The notes under the pieces were generated by a model that was not told where the DNA came from, did no database searches, and was given only the letters and a program-made list of their open reading frames with translations. From Candidatus Poseidoniaceae archaeon (GTDB taxonomy: Archaea; Thermoplasmatota; Poseidoniia; Poseidoniales; Poseidoniaceae): DNA of 44,228 nucleotides. The stretch covers positions 1 through 44,228 of the forward strand of contig CALKDX010000066.1 of assembly GCA_938084455.1 (NCBI GenBank), read 5' to 3'. Both the position numbers and the translations under genes were made by a program. This document shows positions 33,420-41,491 of the stretch, piece after piece; positions within the stretch are counted from its first letter, which is position 1, and every line of letters starts with the position of its first letter.

Positions 33420-34112
33420 TTATTCGCTCACGGCTGTGACATCATCGAATTCAAACGTTCCGCGTGTCCCGTCCCAGTGGACGGTTCCTTGGACATGCAG
33501 CCGACCTCCTAAGTGAGGACCTGCAATCACGAGGGTTTCGTATTCACCGCCCTCGCCATCCACATTGAAGCGGAATGCTTTGGAGCGTTGTTCCAAGAGG
33601 TCAAGGGACTTGGTTGTAAGGACACTTCCGATCCATGATTCATCAAGACCCTCACAGCTCACGGAGGTGATCATGATTTCAAAGCCATGGTCAACGAGAC
33701 CTCGCATGTGTTGAAGACTGTCTTGGTGCCACAAAGGCGTCCAACTGCGAATCCCCAGCCGTTCTGCCATTCGTTCTAAGCGGGATTTCTGATAATCAGA
33801 TCGTAACGCCCCACTAACGATTCCATCAATGTCGAGGGTCGAAAGTGCAGATTGAAGATCGTCAATTTCTTCTTCCTGTACACCCGGAGTCGCCACATTC
33901 ATCCATGGAACTCCGGCCACTTTGGCTTGGTGTTCCACAAGGTGTGTGCCAGGAATTTGGAACATCCATGAGTCGCCTCCGGTGATATCGACCGTAACCA
34001 AAGCCACAACATCCCAACCTTTGCATTGGGCCCACCACCATGCGGCAGCAGAATCTTTGCCACCCGAAGATAAGACTGCAACTCGCACGATTCTCGGACA
34101 TAGCTCTTTCAC
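33420..34112 (-). CDS. dph6: Diphthine-ammonia ligase Dph6
   Basis: This protein of up to 230 aa performs the ATP-dependent last step of diphthamide synthesis on elongation factor 2. The PP-loop SSGGKDSAAA near the N terminus activates by adenylation, and FNVDGEGGEYETLV is the family signature. VSGALRSDYQKSRLE and TPLWHQDS are also typical. The ATP-PPase (DUF71) fold fills the whole protein. The frame begins with a GTG at 34112; a second GTG at 34088 would give MRVAVLSSGGKDS, which matches the usual start better and may be correct. Transcription is divergent from the proteasome operon, with about 150 bases between. Confidence 0.92.
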   Translation of the reverse strand: MKELCPRIVRVAVLSSGGKDSAAAWWWAQCKGWDVVALVTVDITGGDSWMFQIPGTHLVEHQAKVAGVPWMNVATPGVQEEEIDDLQSALSTLDIDGIVSGALRSDYQKSRLERMAERLGIRSWTPLWHQDSLQHMRGLVDHGFEIMITSVSCEGLDESWIGSVLTTKSLDLLEQRSKAFRFNVDGEGGEYETLVIAGPHLGGRLHVQGTVHWDGTRGTFEFDDVTAVSE

Positions 34113-34198
34113 ATGAGGTTAGGGGTGAGAATCCGTGTGAGGGTTCATAATGGGTGGCGGTATCTTGCAGTCGTTAGCGACCTTTTCAACGAGGTGTC

Positions 34199-34216
34199 GG
34201 TTCAACTGAAAGAACC
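34199..34216 (+). repeat. Short inverted repeat upstream of psmA
   Basis: GGTTC (34199-34203) and GAACC (34212-34216) pair around eight bases in the 152-base gap between dph6 and psmA, 49 bases before the start codon. CATAAA (34225-34230) just downstream is a weak TATA-like candidate, and GAGGG (34253-34257) is a good ribosome-binding site for psmA seven bases before its ATG. The dyad itself is short and may be chance. Confidence 0.3.
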
Positions 34217-34264
34217 CGCATCCTCATAAAGCGTCGATTCAACGGAAAAGATGAGGGAATTAAA

Positions 34265-34987
34265 ATGCAACCAAGCGGAAGAGGATACGACCACGGCATC
34301 ACCACCTTTAGCCCAGACGGACGATTGTTCCAAGTTGAATACGCACGTGAGTCTGTGAAGCGGGGAACAACCACCGCAGGACTCAAGTTCCGTGACGGTG
34401 TTGTTCTTGTCTGTGACAAGCGCATCGTAAGCAGGTTGATCATCCCTGAATCCATCGAAAAGATGTTCAAAATTGACAACCACATTGGCATCGCCACCTC
34501 TGGCCTTGTCGCTGATGCTCGCCAACTTGTGGCACGAGCACGTGTTGAATCACAAGTGAACCGAATCACATACGCAGACACTGTTCCCGTCGATGTGTTG
34601 GTCAAGAAAATCTGTGACTTCAAGCAATCCTTCACTCAATATGGAGGCTCTCGCCCGTTCGGAACCGCATTGTTGATTGGCGGAGTCGACGACAACGGCA
34701 TCCATCTCTACGAAACGGACCCAAGCGGTGCGTACCAATCCTACCATGCAGGTGCAATCGGCAGCGGCCGCAACACGGTGATTGAGCACTTTGAATCCAA
34801 CTGGAAAGAAGGCCTCACACTCAACGCAGCAATGAAACTCGGTCTCGAAGCACTCCGGTCCGCAAACGATACTGAACTCAACCGTGAAGCCGTTGAAGTC
34901 ACCGTCATCGACAAAGAAGGGTACAGAGTGCTCGACCGCAGTGAAGTGAACAAGCAAATTGACCGGCTCAAGCCGCTTGATGACTGA
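34265..34987 (+). CDS. psmA: Proteasome subunit alpha
   Basis: This 240-aa protein forms the outer, non-catalytic rings of the archaeal 20S proteasome and controls substrate entry. The N-terminal gate and signature are clear: GYDHGITTFSPDGRLFQVEYA followed by ESVKRGTT. VCDKRI, GIATSGLVADAR and YGGSRPFGTALLIGG are normal for alpha subunits, and YHAGAIGSGRN is near the C-terminal third. The length is standard. A good Shine-Dalgarno (GAGGG) supports the start. It opens a long plus-strand string of information-processing genes (SBDS, exosome, L37Ae, Pcc1, prefoldin). The beta subunit is not in the window. Confidence 0.97.
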   Translation: MQPSGRGYDHGITTFSPDGRLFQVEYARESVKRGTTTAGLKFRDGVVLVCDKRIVSRLIIPESIEKMFKIDNHIGIATSGLVADARQLVARARVESQVNRITYADTVPVDVLVKKICDFKQSFTQYGGSRPFGTALLIGGVDDNGIHLYETDPSGAYQSYHAGAIGSGRNTVIEHFESNWKEGLTLNAAMKLGLEALRSANDTELNREAVEVTVIDKEGYRVLDRSEVNKQIDRLKPLDD

Positions 34988-35043
34988 AATTGAACCACCA
35001 GCATGAAAGGCTGGCTCAGCCCCTCTTGATTCGAGGAAGTCCT

Positions 35044-35730
35044 ATGGTGAGTCTCGACAACGCCGTTCTTGCACGAATGGAAAAAGGTGGAAAACGCTAC
35101 GAAGTTCTTCTCAACCCAGACTTGGTTGATGCGTTCAAGAGTGACCCTGAGTCTGTTGATCTCAATGCCTTCATGGCCATGGACGAGGTGTTTCATGATG
35201 CTCGTGGAGGCGAACGGCCAACTGCAGAAGCCATCGAAAACACATTTGGCACACAAGACATTCGTACGATAGCGATAACAATCCTCACCAAAGGAAGCAT
35301 CCAATTGACAACAGCACAACGAAAAGCAATGGTCGAGCGGATGCGACAACAGATTGTCCACCAAATCCACGTTCAGGCTGTCGATCCAAAAACGAAAAGC
35401 CCCCATCCAAAAACTCGAATTGAACTCGCCCTCGATGAATCACGTTATTCGGTCGATCCGTTCAAGCGGCTTGAGGATCAAGTCAAGGAAGCAATCGATA
35501 AACTGAAGCCAATGATTCCGCTTTCATTTGAGTCTGTAAGGCTAGCCTTCAAAGTACCAGGTTCTGCTTACGGTTCCGTCTCCAGAATCCTTCGACCCTA
35601 TCAGCAAAAAGAGCAGTGGTTGGAAAATGGCTCATGGGCTGCTGTCATTGAATGTCCCGCAGGAATGAAGCCTGACCTCATTGACCAAATCATGAGACAA
35701 TCTTCGGATACAGAGGTCAAAGAACTCTGA
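35044..35730 (+). CDS. sdo1: Ribosome maturation protein SBDS/Sdo1
   Basis: This 228-aa protein is the archaeal SBDS orthologue, which helps release an anti-association factor from the large ribosomal subunit in eukaryotes. Three domains are visible: the N-terminal FYSH-like domain (MVSLDNAVLARMEKGGKRYEVLL), a central helical domain (TTAQRKAMVERMRQQIV and DPKTKSPHP), and a C-terminal ferredoxin-like domain ending in WAAVIECPAGMKPDLID. The start at 35044 follows GAGGA (35033-35037); the frame stays open upstream to 34990 but has no support there. A small GC hairpin (GGCTG 35009-35013, CAGCC 35017-35021) sits in the leader. It lies between psmA and rrp4, its usual place in archaea. Confidence 0.95.
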   Translation: MVSLDNAVLARMEKGGKRYEVLLNPDLVDAFKSDPESVDLNAFMAMDEVFHDARGGERPTAEAIENTFGTQDIRTIAITILTKGSIQLTTAQRKAMVERMRQQIVHQIHVQAVDPKTKSPHPKTRIELALDESRYSVDPFKRLEDQVKEAIDKLKPMIPLSFESVRLAFKVPGSAYGSVSRILRPYQQKEQWLENGSWAAVIECPAGMKPDLIDQIMRQSSDTEVKEL

Positions 35731-35821
35731 ATTGAATCATCACAACACCCATCAAACGAGAGTCTGCTTGAGGGTCGGCTTTATCATGGGATGGTCGGTG
35801 GCGCAGAATGGAGAGAAAGAA

Positions 35822-36517
35822 ATGTCCAACGGTCAAAACGGCGCCGAGCTGCGCCTCGTGACCCCAGGAATGGCCATCGGGCCAGTCGCTGGGAAGCGCG
35901 TAGGAAGCGGTGCAATCGCACAAAACGATACCATCATTGCCACCCGACTCGGGTGGACAAAAGAATTCAACAACACTGTGTCGGTTGACCCGATCAACAG
36001 TGCTTACATGCCACGTTCTGGTGACCTCATCGTCGCTGTCGTGGCGGAAGTCCGAAACAACCTCTGGTTCATGAACATCAACGGACCGTTCCAAGGACTT
36101 CTCCCAATGTCCCTCGCCCCTTGGAAGGTCGAGTTTGGGGCAGCCCGACAACACATGGGCATTGGCGACGTCGTCTTGGCACGAGTTCAAGAAGTCGATG
36201 AATGCCACAACGTGGTCCTCACCATGAAAGGTGTTGGCTTGCGACGCCTTAACCAAGGAACCGTTGTCAACGTCCCAATCAATCACATCGACCGCTTGCG
36301 AGGCGAAGGCAACGCAACCGTTCAACGCCTACGAGATGCTTCTGACAGCAGAATCATCATCGGAGAAAACGGACGTGTTTGGATCGACGGCGATGCTAAA
36401 GGCACCGCATGGGCCCGCCAAGCGGTGGCTCTGACACAGGCCTCTGGCCACAAAACAACATTCGAAGCAGAATTGTCTGCTCTTGAACAAAATGCTCCAA
36501 AAAAAGGTGATGCTTGA
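35822..36517 (+). CDS. rrp4: Exosome RNA-binding subunit Rrp4
   Basis: This 231-aa protein is a cap subunit of the archaeal exosome; it binds RNA and feeds it into the Rrp41-Rrp42 ring. VTPGMAIGP starts the N-terminal domain, RSGDLIVAVVAEVRNNLWFMNI begins the S1 domain, and the KH domain has IIGENGRVWIDGD. The start at 35822 follows GGAGA by seven bases and matches the family N terminus; the open frame continues upstream to 35732 without a good start. Its stop overlaps the rrp41 ATG (TGATG, 36515-36519), so the two are co-translated. Confidence 0.94.
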   Translation: MSNGQNGAELRLVTPGMAIGPVAGKRVGSGAIAQNDTIIATRLGWTKEFNNTVSVDPINSAYMPRSGDLIVAVVAEVRNNLWFMNINGPFQGLLPMSLAPWKVEFGAARQHMGIGDVVLARVQEVDECHNVVLTMKGVGLRRLNQGTVVNVPINHIDRLRGEGNATVQRLRDASDSRIIIGENGRVWIDGDAKGTAWARQAVALTQASGHKTTFEAELSALEQNAPKKGDA

Positions 36518-37245
36518 TGGGTGGATATGGTGATGTACAACTGCTACGAGACGACGGGCTACGGCTCGACGGAAGAAAAATTGACGAAATGCGACCAGTC
36601 GCAATCGAAGCAGGTGTCCTACCCGCTGCAGATGGCTCGGCTATGGTGACCCACGGATTGAACGTGGCCGTTGCTGCAGTCTATGGTCCAATGGAAGCAC
36701 ACCCTCGAAAGATTCAGCGCCAAGACCGCGCAGTCATTGATGTTCGATACAACATGGCTCCGTTCTCAACCAGCGACCGAATCCGCCCAGGATACAACCG
36801 ACGTTCTCGTGAAATCTCCAAGGTGACCGCGGAAGCACTCGAATCTGTTGTCCTTGTGGAGCGATACCCACGATCTAAAATCCGTGTGGAAATTGAAATC
36901 CTCGCTGCTGAAGCAGGCACACGTTGCGTAGGCATTACTGCCGCCGCCGTTGCTCTTGCCGATGCTGGCATCCCAATGCGTGACCTCATCGTAGGTGTGG
37001 CATCAGGAAAGGTCGAAGACACTGTTGTGCTCGACCTTGACAAAGCAGAAGACAACTACGGTCAAGCCGACTTGCCGGTTGGAATCCTTCCAAACACCGG
37101 TGAAATCGCATTCCTGCAAATGGATGGAGATTTGTCACCAGATGAATTCAACCTTGCTATGGAATACAATTTCAAGGCTGCAGCCGAGATTCACGAAATC
37201 ATGGTTGATGCCCTCAAGCGCCGATACGAAGGAGGTGAAAACTGA
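36517..37245 (+). CDS. rrp41: Exosome catalytic subunit Rrp41
   Basis: This 242-aa RNase PH-like protein carries the phosphorolytic active site of the archaeal exosome and trims RNA from the 3' end or adds tails when ADP is present. GLRLDGRKIDEMRP is the N-terminal signature; RNA- and phosphate-binding arginines lie in RRSREISKVTAE, and the catalytic acidic region is DKAEDNYGQADLP. AGTRCVGITAAAVALADAGIPMRDL is strongly conserved. The start at 36517 overlaps the rrp4 stop; the TTG at 36514 is less likely. It overlaps rrp42 in the same way. Confidence 0.96.
   Translation: MGGYGDVQLLRDDGLRLDGRKIDEMRPVAIEAGVLPAADGSAMVTHGLNVAVAAVYGPMEAHPRKIQRQDRAVIDVRYNMAPFSTSDRIRPGYNRRSREISKVTAEALESVVLVERYPRSKIRVEIEILAAEAGTRCVGITAAAVALADAGIPMRDLIVGVASGKVEDTVVLDLDKAEDNYGQADLPVGILPNTGEIAFLQMDGDLSPDEFNLAMEYNFKAAAEIHEIMVDALKRRYEGGEN
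37231..37237 (+). promoter_or_regulatory. Strong Shine-Dalgarno site for rrp42
   Basis: GGAGGTG lies at the end of rrp41, seven bases before the rrp42 ATG (37245). It shows that re-initiation at the overlapping stop and start is supported by ribosome binding and helps balance the ring subunits. Confidence 0.65.
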
Positions 37246-38030
37246 TGGTCGAACTCGTTCCAACATTGCTTCGCCAAGAACTCGCTCGCCTCGCAGAGGA
37301 TGACCTTCGCCTCGACGGTCGTGGACGCTGGGAAGGACGTGAAGTCACCCTCGAAACGGACTGCCTCTACAACGCTGAAGGATCTGCAAAGGTCGTCATG
37401 GGCGGCACCATCGTCTACGCTGGTGTTAAATTCGAACTACGAACTCCATGGCCAGACCGCCCAGCACAAGGTTCCCTCATGTGTGGAGCAGAACTACGAC
37501 CTGTCGCTCACCGAAAGTATGAGCCAGGACCACCATCGCCTCAATCCATCGAACTCGGCCGTGTTGTCGACCGTGGTATCCGTGAATCCGGTTGCATCGA
37601 TATGGAAAGCCTATGCATTGTTCCTGGCGAAAAGGTCTGGGGCGTTATGATTGACATCCACGTCCTCTCAGACGGTGGAAACATCTTCGATGCATGTGGA
37701 CTCGCAGCCATCGCTGCACTCCGCACCGCAGTGGTCCCTGCAAAGCGTTTCGACGTTGGCGAAGACTACACACTGAAGGTCAACGGCACACCGATTATGT
37801 CCTCCTTCACTCGCGTTGGTGGACGCTACATCTACGATCCATCTGAAGAGGAAGAATTGGGTGGCGATGAGCGCATCCACATCACTCTAGGTGACGAAGG
37901 CCACCTCCATTCCTTGCAAAAGGGATTAAGAGGGGTATTCACGCCCGCAGAATTTGCCGAGATCTTCGAAGTGGCGCATCTACGATGCACCGAACTGCGA
38001 GAACTCGTTGCAAACCAGGAGGGGAACTGA
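37245..38030 (+). CDS. rrp42: Exosome ring subunit Rrp42
   Basis: This 261-aa RNase PH-like protein forms the hexameric ring with Rrp41. It has no catalytic site of its own in known archaea but helps bind RNA. DDLRLDGRGRWEGRE is the N-terminal signature and NAEGSAKVVMGGTIVYAGVKFEL follows. SIELGRVVDRGIRESGCIDMESL and DACGLAAIAALRTA are family-typical. The start overlaps the rrp41 stop (TGATG) and has a strong Shine-Dalgarno site. Length is normal. Confidence 0.95.
   Translation: MVELVPTLLRQELARLAEDDLRLDGRGRWEGREVTLETDCLYNAEGSAKVVMGGTIVYAGVKFELRTPWPDRPAQGSLMCGAELRPVAHRKYEPGPPSPQSIELGRVVDRGIRESGCIDMESLCIVPGEKVWGVMIDIHVLSDGGNIFDACGLAAIAALRTAVVPAKRFDVGEDYTLKVNGTPIMSSFTRVGGRYIYDPSEEEELGGDERIHITLGDEGHLHSLQKGLRGVFTPAEFAEIFEVAHLRCTELRELVANQEGN
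38017..38024 (+). promoter_or_regulatory. Strong Shine-Dalgarno site fixing a TTG start for rpl37ae
   Basis: AGGAGGGG lies six bases before TTG at 38031. No ATG is available at the L37Ae N terminus, so this site decides the start. The rrp42 stop (38028-38030) directly abuts the TTG. Confidence 0.6.
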
Positions 38031-38390
38031 TTGGCAAAGCGAACACAGAAAGCAGGCGCAACAGCACGATTTGGAGCACGATATGGTGTTTCCGTTCGAC
38101 GCAACGCAGGATCAGCATTGGCTAAGAAAAATGCCAAATACACATGCCCCGTTTGTCAATACCGCAAAGTGACACGCAAGTCAGTCGGCATTTGGGCCTG
38201 CGGCAAGTGTGGACACACTTTCGCTGGTGGCGCTTGGGAACCATTCACCCGAGCCTCTGACGCAAACAACAGAATTCTACGACGCTCAATCGACGGCGCA
38301 ACAACCGCAGACATGGCGTACATTGCTCAACAAGCAGCAATGGATTACGAGCGTGCAATGGCTGCTGGCGAAATCTCTGAAGAAGAGTGA
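38031..38390 (+). CDS. rpl37ae: Ribosomal protein L37Ae with C-terminal extension
   Basis: This 119-aa protein is the zinc-ribbon L37Ae (eL43) of the large ribosomal subunit. RFGARYGVSVRR is the family start, CPVC and CGKCG hold zinc, and the domain ends at FAGGAWEPFT (about residue 73). The next 45 or so residues, ANNRILRRSIDGATTADMAY and onward, are an extension: archaeal homologues are usually about 80-95 aa. The extension is helical with an acidic end (EEE). The TTG start follows a very strong Shine-Dalgarno site. Confidence 0.93.
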   Translation: MAKRTQKAGATARFGARYGVSVRRNAGSALAKKNAKYTCPVCQYRKVTRKSVGIWACGKCGHTFAGGAWEPFTRASDANNRILRRSIDGATTADMAYIAQQAAMDYERAMAAGEISEEE

Positions 38391-38405
38391 TTCAGGATTT
38401 GAGCG

Positions 38406-38681
38406 GTGATCACCGTGACGACGACCTGGCGCCTCACTCTTGAAGTGAAGTCAAGCAGTGAATCAAACACAAAAGCACTGGCGAACGCCTTAGCCACTGA
38501 TGAACGTGTTCACTGGCACAACGAATCCACTTCGTTTTCATTCTCATTGAATGAATCCAAAGCAAAGGATTTGCGAGCTATGTGGAACACTCGGGTGCGG
38601 GGTCTCATCGCTGTTGATTCATTGCTTGGCGTTTTGGGCAACCCGCCACAAGGCGAGGATTCATCTAAGGCCATCGATTGA
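38406..38681 (+). CDS. pcc1: KEOPS complex subunit Pcc1
   Basis: This 91-aa protein is a Pcc1-like subunit of KEOPS, which makes N6-threonylcarbamoyl-adenosine at position 37 of tRNAs reading A-starting codons. The fold is a small alpha/beta domain. TWRLTLEVKSSSESNTKALANAL matches the first strand and helix, FSFSLNESKAKDLRAMWNTRVRGLIAVDSLL the end with the family arginine-asparagine pattern. The start is a GTG at 38406. Its position between rpl37ae and pfdB matches the usual archaeal order and supports the call. No other KEOPS genes are in the window. Confidence 0.8.
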   Translation: MITVTTTWRLTLEVKSSSESNTKALANALATDERVHWHNESTSFSFSLNESKAKDLRAMWNTRVRGLIAVDSLLGVLGNPPQGEDSSKAID

Positions 38682-38690
38682 GGTTAAACT

Positions 38691-39005
38691 ATGGACAGCA
38701 TGGAACAACTCCAAGCCGTGGTCGGCGAAGTACAAGCAGCACGTCAACAAGTCGCCAATCTAAGAGCGCAAGTGATTGAGCTCGAGACCACTGTTGACTC
38801 GGTTCGCAATCAACCAGACCATCTTGCCCTCCACCAACAAATGGGCGGTGTCTTGGTTGAAGTCTCTGATCGGAAGGCCCTTCTGGAAGAACTTCAACAA
38901 ACTCTTGCTACCCTGAACGAACATTTGACTCGATTTACAGAAAGGGAAGCACAATTGATGGCAACTTATGAGCAGTTGCAAGCTGTTCTGAAAGGATCTG
39001 AGTGA
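38691..39005 (+). CDS. pfdB: Prefoldin subunit beta
   Basis: This 104-aa protein is the beta subunit of the jellyfish-shaped prefoldin chaperone, which passes unfolded proteins to the thermosome. Two long coiled-coil helices (about 1-38 and 67-103) flank a short beta hairpin (LHQQMGGVLVEVSDRKALLEEL). Heptads such as LQAVVGEVQAARQQVANLRAQV are visible. Length is on the short side of normal. It overlaps the DHH gene (GTGA, 39002-39005). Confidence 0.9.
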   Translation: MDSMEQLQAVVGEVQAARQQVANLRAQVIELETTVDSVRNQPDHLALHQQMGGVLVEVSDRKALLEELQQTLATLNEHLTRFTEREAQLMATYEQLQAVLKGSE

Positions 39006-39007
39006 GC

Positions 39008-40012
39008 ATGAACGCAGTGGAATCAAATGATCTTCATGCTTTTCACGAGTGGCTAAGCGCTGCATGTGAACGGGGTCCTGTCCCAGTGCTAACTGGGAAA
39101 AATGGAGACATGGACACTGTGGGATCAGCCATCGCCCTTGCGTCGTCGCAACCCAACTTGATGGCGTGTGGCGTCCACTTGGGCAGAACTGCAAAAAGAG
39201 TCGTTGAACAACTTCAGGCTCCGTTCCGAAAGATTGCCTCAGAACACACATCTTGGCCTGCAGCGATTGGCGGTCTCATCATCGTTGATGCAGCCGCCCC
39301 CGGACAAGTTGGCGTGGAACTGCCCGCAGGAGTCCCTGTGTGCATTATCGACCACCATGCCACGTCAGATTGGGTTCTTGATCAAAACGACATGAGTCTG
39401 CGTTGGAACGTGAGGGCAACCACCCAAATTATTGACAAGTATTTGCTCGAATATTCACCCCAATCCCGTTCGGATGTTGTGAGAAAAGTGCTGCTCGCAG
39501 GATTGATCACCGACACTGGACGTTTTCGCCACGCCGACCAAGGCGCTTTTGAATCTGCCAATCAAATGCTGCAACATTCCGACATCGATTACGCTTCATT
39601 CCTCCAGTTTATAGAATCTGATAGCACCTCTCCAAGTGAAAGAGGAAGTCTCCTTAGGGGGCTCTCAAGGGCTAAATCCATCGATTCTGGAGCATGGAAT
39701 ATCGTCCATACATATTCAGGAACCCTCGAAGGGCGACTTGCGGGGATGCTTGTTGGAACAGGTGCCGAAATCGCTCTGGTCAGCAGGTTTAGGGATGGTC
39801 AAACCCGCTTGACGGCCCGTGCACCACGATCGAGCACTCAGCAAGGCATTCATCTCGGCCACCTGATGTCGGCTGTTGCTGAACGAATTGGTGGTGAAGG
39901 TGGAGGCCACGATGGTGCAGCAGGATGGTCTGGCAAAACAGATCGCATCGCCGCAGAATCTGCCTTCATCGCACAAGTCGCCATCGCCAAACGCTTGGAG
40001 GAAGACGAATGA
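39008..40012 (+). CDS. DHH-family phosphoesterase-like protein with altered motif I
   Basis: This 334-aa protein has the DHH phosphoesterase layout. The DHH motif itself is present as IIDHHATSDW, together with IIVDAAAPGQVG (motif II), GLITDTGRFRHA (motif IV), and a DHHA1-type end GGEGGGHDGAAG. Motif I, usually H-x-x-P-D-x-D, reads GKNGDMDTVGS: the histidine and proline are glycines but both aspartates remain. It may hydrolyse short oligonucleotides or a nucleotide signal, which would fit its position after the exosome genes, or be less active. The start is ATG 39008; GTG 39002 overlaps pfdB's stop. The next gene starts inside the end of this one (ATGA). Confidence 0.82.
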   Translation: MNAVESNDLHAFHEWLSAACERGPVPVLTGKNGDMDTVGSAIALASSQPNLMACGVHLGRTAKRVVEQLQAPFRKIASEHTSWPAAIGGLIIVDAAAPGQVGVELPAGVPVCIIDHHATSDWVLDQNDMSLRWNVRATTQIIDKYLLEYSPQSRSDVVRKVLLAGLITDTGRFRHADQGAFESANQMLQHSDIDYASFLQFIESDSTSPSERGSLLRGLSRAKSIDSGAWNIVHTYSGTLEGRLAGMLVGTGAEIALVSRFRDGQTRLTARAPRSSTQQGIHLGHLMSAVAERIGGEGGGHDGAAGWSGKTDRIAAESAFIAQVAIAKRLEEDE

Positions 40013-41073
40013 CTGAAATCAAAATGCCAAAAGCCCCTGGTTTCTTTATTTCCAAATGGAGAGAAGAAGGTCCTGTTGACATCGTTACACTCACGAAATG
40101 GCGCGATGAAATGCAATGGAGCAAATGGCTTCCATTAGCCGAGGCTGCTTTGTTTTTGGATGCTGCAGAACTCCTGGCAGTCATCACCCCGGAACTTTCG
40201 CCAGCAGAAGAAGCCACATTGAACCTTGTACGACGAAGGATGCTCGGCGATCATCGGCTTGAAGGTGCCATCAATGAGGCTTTGGAAATTGCCAGAGCAA
40301 AACAAACGCGTGATCTTGCACTTGAAGGACGATTGCGCATGGAACGTGGCTTAACCCGCTACGAAATGGGGGATTCAGAAGGAGCGTCTGAGGACCTCAC
40401 TTGGGCAGAAACTCGGCTGAGTTCGGTGGCGAAGGCGAGCCGAGACCATGACCTCTCTTTAATCAACAAAGCCGCTTTCCATATGGCTGCTGGCGAGCCA
40501 CTCATGGCGCTGACAACCTATGCTGAGATTCCACGCGATGGAAGCCATGCACACGAGACCATTGCGATATCCCGCCTCGGTGCCAGTCGTATTCGGGCAG
40601 GACTTGGCCATATGTTTGATGCAGCAAGGCACGCATGGAATGCTCACACGCACGCCATCTTGGCTCACCAAACGAATATGGCGGTTGAGGCTGGTGCTTT
40701 ATTTCTCGACTTTTCAAGCGATTGCATCGACGAGAATGCTGAACGGATGAATGTGCAAGTGCAGGAGGCAAAACCACGCAGTGCCGAAGATGAGGAGCCA
40801 GTGCTCATGGTTCATCCAGAAGACATCAATGGTGTTTTTGATTGGTGTTGCTCACAACTCCCAGAATCAACATCGGGTGAAGATCGACCGGACTTACGTG
40901 CCATGTTGACGCTTTCTCAGCGAATTGGACGGATGGAAACGTTCGAATCCTTGCTCAACAACCCTGACGACATTGAAGATTCAATGCTCGCTGCTGTCGC
41001 CCAAACTTGTGTTGAGGATGAAGAGCTCAAAGCTGCATGGGGCGTAAGATTGGCAACACTGACCATGCTCTGA
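40009..41073 (+). CDS. Helical-repeat (TPR-like) protein
   Basis: I do not recognise a named family for this 354-aa protein. It is nearly all helical, with paired-helix patterns such as WSKWLPLAEAALFLDAAELL and ALEIARAKQTRDLALEG, and repeated spacing of alanine and leucine, as in TPR or similar solenoids. The middle (about 165-235) has an alanine-rich stretch with ISRLGASRIRAGLGHMFDAARHAW. The end (about 235-354) is more acidic. The start at 40009 overlaps the DHH stop (ATGA). Being coupled to the DHH gene suggests a shared complex, for example a scaffold for RNA decay, but this is inference. Confidence 0.65.
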   Translation: MTEIKMPKAPGFFISKWREEGPVDIVTLTKWRDEMQWSKWLPLAEAALFLDAAELLAVITPELSPAEEATLNLVRRRMLGDHRLEGAINEALEIARAKQTRDLALEGRLRMERGLTRYEMGDSEGASEDLTWAETRLSSVAKASRDHDLSLINKAAFHMAAGEPLMALTTYAEIPRDGSHAHETIAISRLGASRIRAGLGHMFDAARHAWNAHTHAILAHQTNMAVEAGALFLDFSSDCIDENAERMNVQVQEAKPRSAEDEEPVLMVHPEDINGVFDWCCSQLPESTSGEDRPDLRAMLTLSQRIGRMETFESLLNNPDDIEDSMLAAVAQTCVEDEELKAAWGVRLATLTML

Positions 41074-41084
41074 ACCGCTAGGGT

Positions 41085-41489
41085 TCACTCAGAATTGCAG
41101 TGCCAATGTGATAGGTCTTCAAACTCTTCTTTTGTCCATTCTATCACTGGTGGGACTTGTTTCCACCAACGGACCTCTGCAACTTTAGCGTCATCAACGA
41201 ACCATGAATCGAGTGACGTAGCATCCGTGAGTACGTGCGCAACCCATCCTTTGGGGTAGTAGGATTTGTTCCAGCGCACCAATTCGCCCTCAACACCTGT
41301 TTCTTCCTTGAGTTCTCGCAAAAGCGCTTGTTCTGGTGTTTCACTGGGTTCGAGGTGCCCTCCTGGAATTTCCCAACCACGTGTTGGGTGTTTGACAAAC
41401 AACACGCGACCACCTTCGCCAATTTTCATTGGAGGTTGGCCCCGAACGGTCACCCATGCCAAGACGAAAACGGGATCATCATCACCCAT
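41085..41489 (-). CDS. Nudix hydrolase
   Basis: This 134-aa protein has a full Nudix box: GGHLEPSETPEQALLRELKEETGVEG, with the RELKEETG core that holds magnesium. Nudix enzymes cleave nucleoside diphosphates linked to another moiety, often as housecleaning. The short N-terminal part is FVLAWVTVRG and KHPTRGWEIPGGHL. The start at 41489 lies three bases after the stop of the TPR-like gene on the same strand, so translation is coupled. Substrate is unknown; the EYPKG-like stretch YYPKGW is not diagnostic. Confidence 0.9.
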   Translation of the reverse strand: MGDDDPVFVLAWVTVRGQPPMKIGEGGRVLFVKHPTRGWEIPGGHLEPSETPEQALLRELKEETGVEGELVRWNKSYYPKGWVAHVLTDATSLDSWFVDDAKVAEVRWWKQVPPVIEWTKEEFEDLSHWHCNSE

Positions 41490-41491
41490 GG

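Noticed and set aside
34990-35043. In-frame extension before SBDS
   Set aside because: No Shine-Dalgarno site supports it, and the family starts right at the ATG at 35044, which follows GAGGA.
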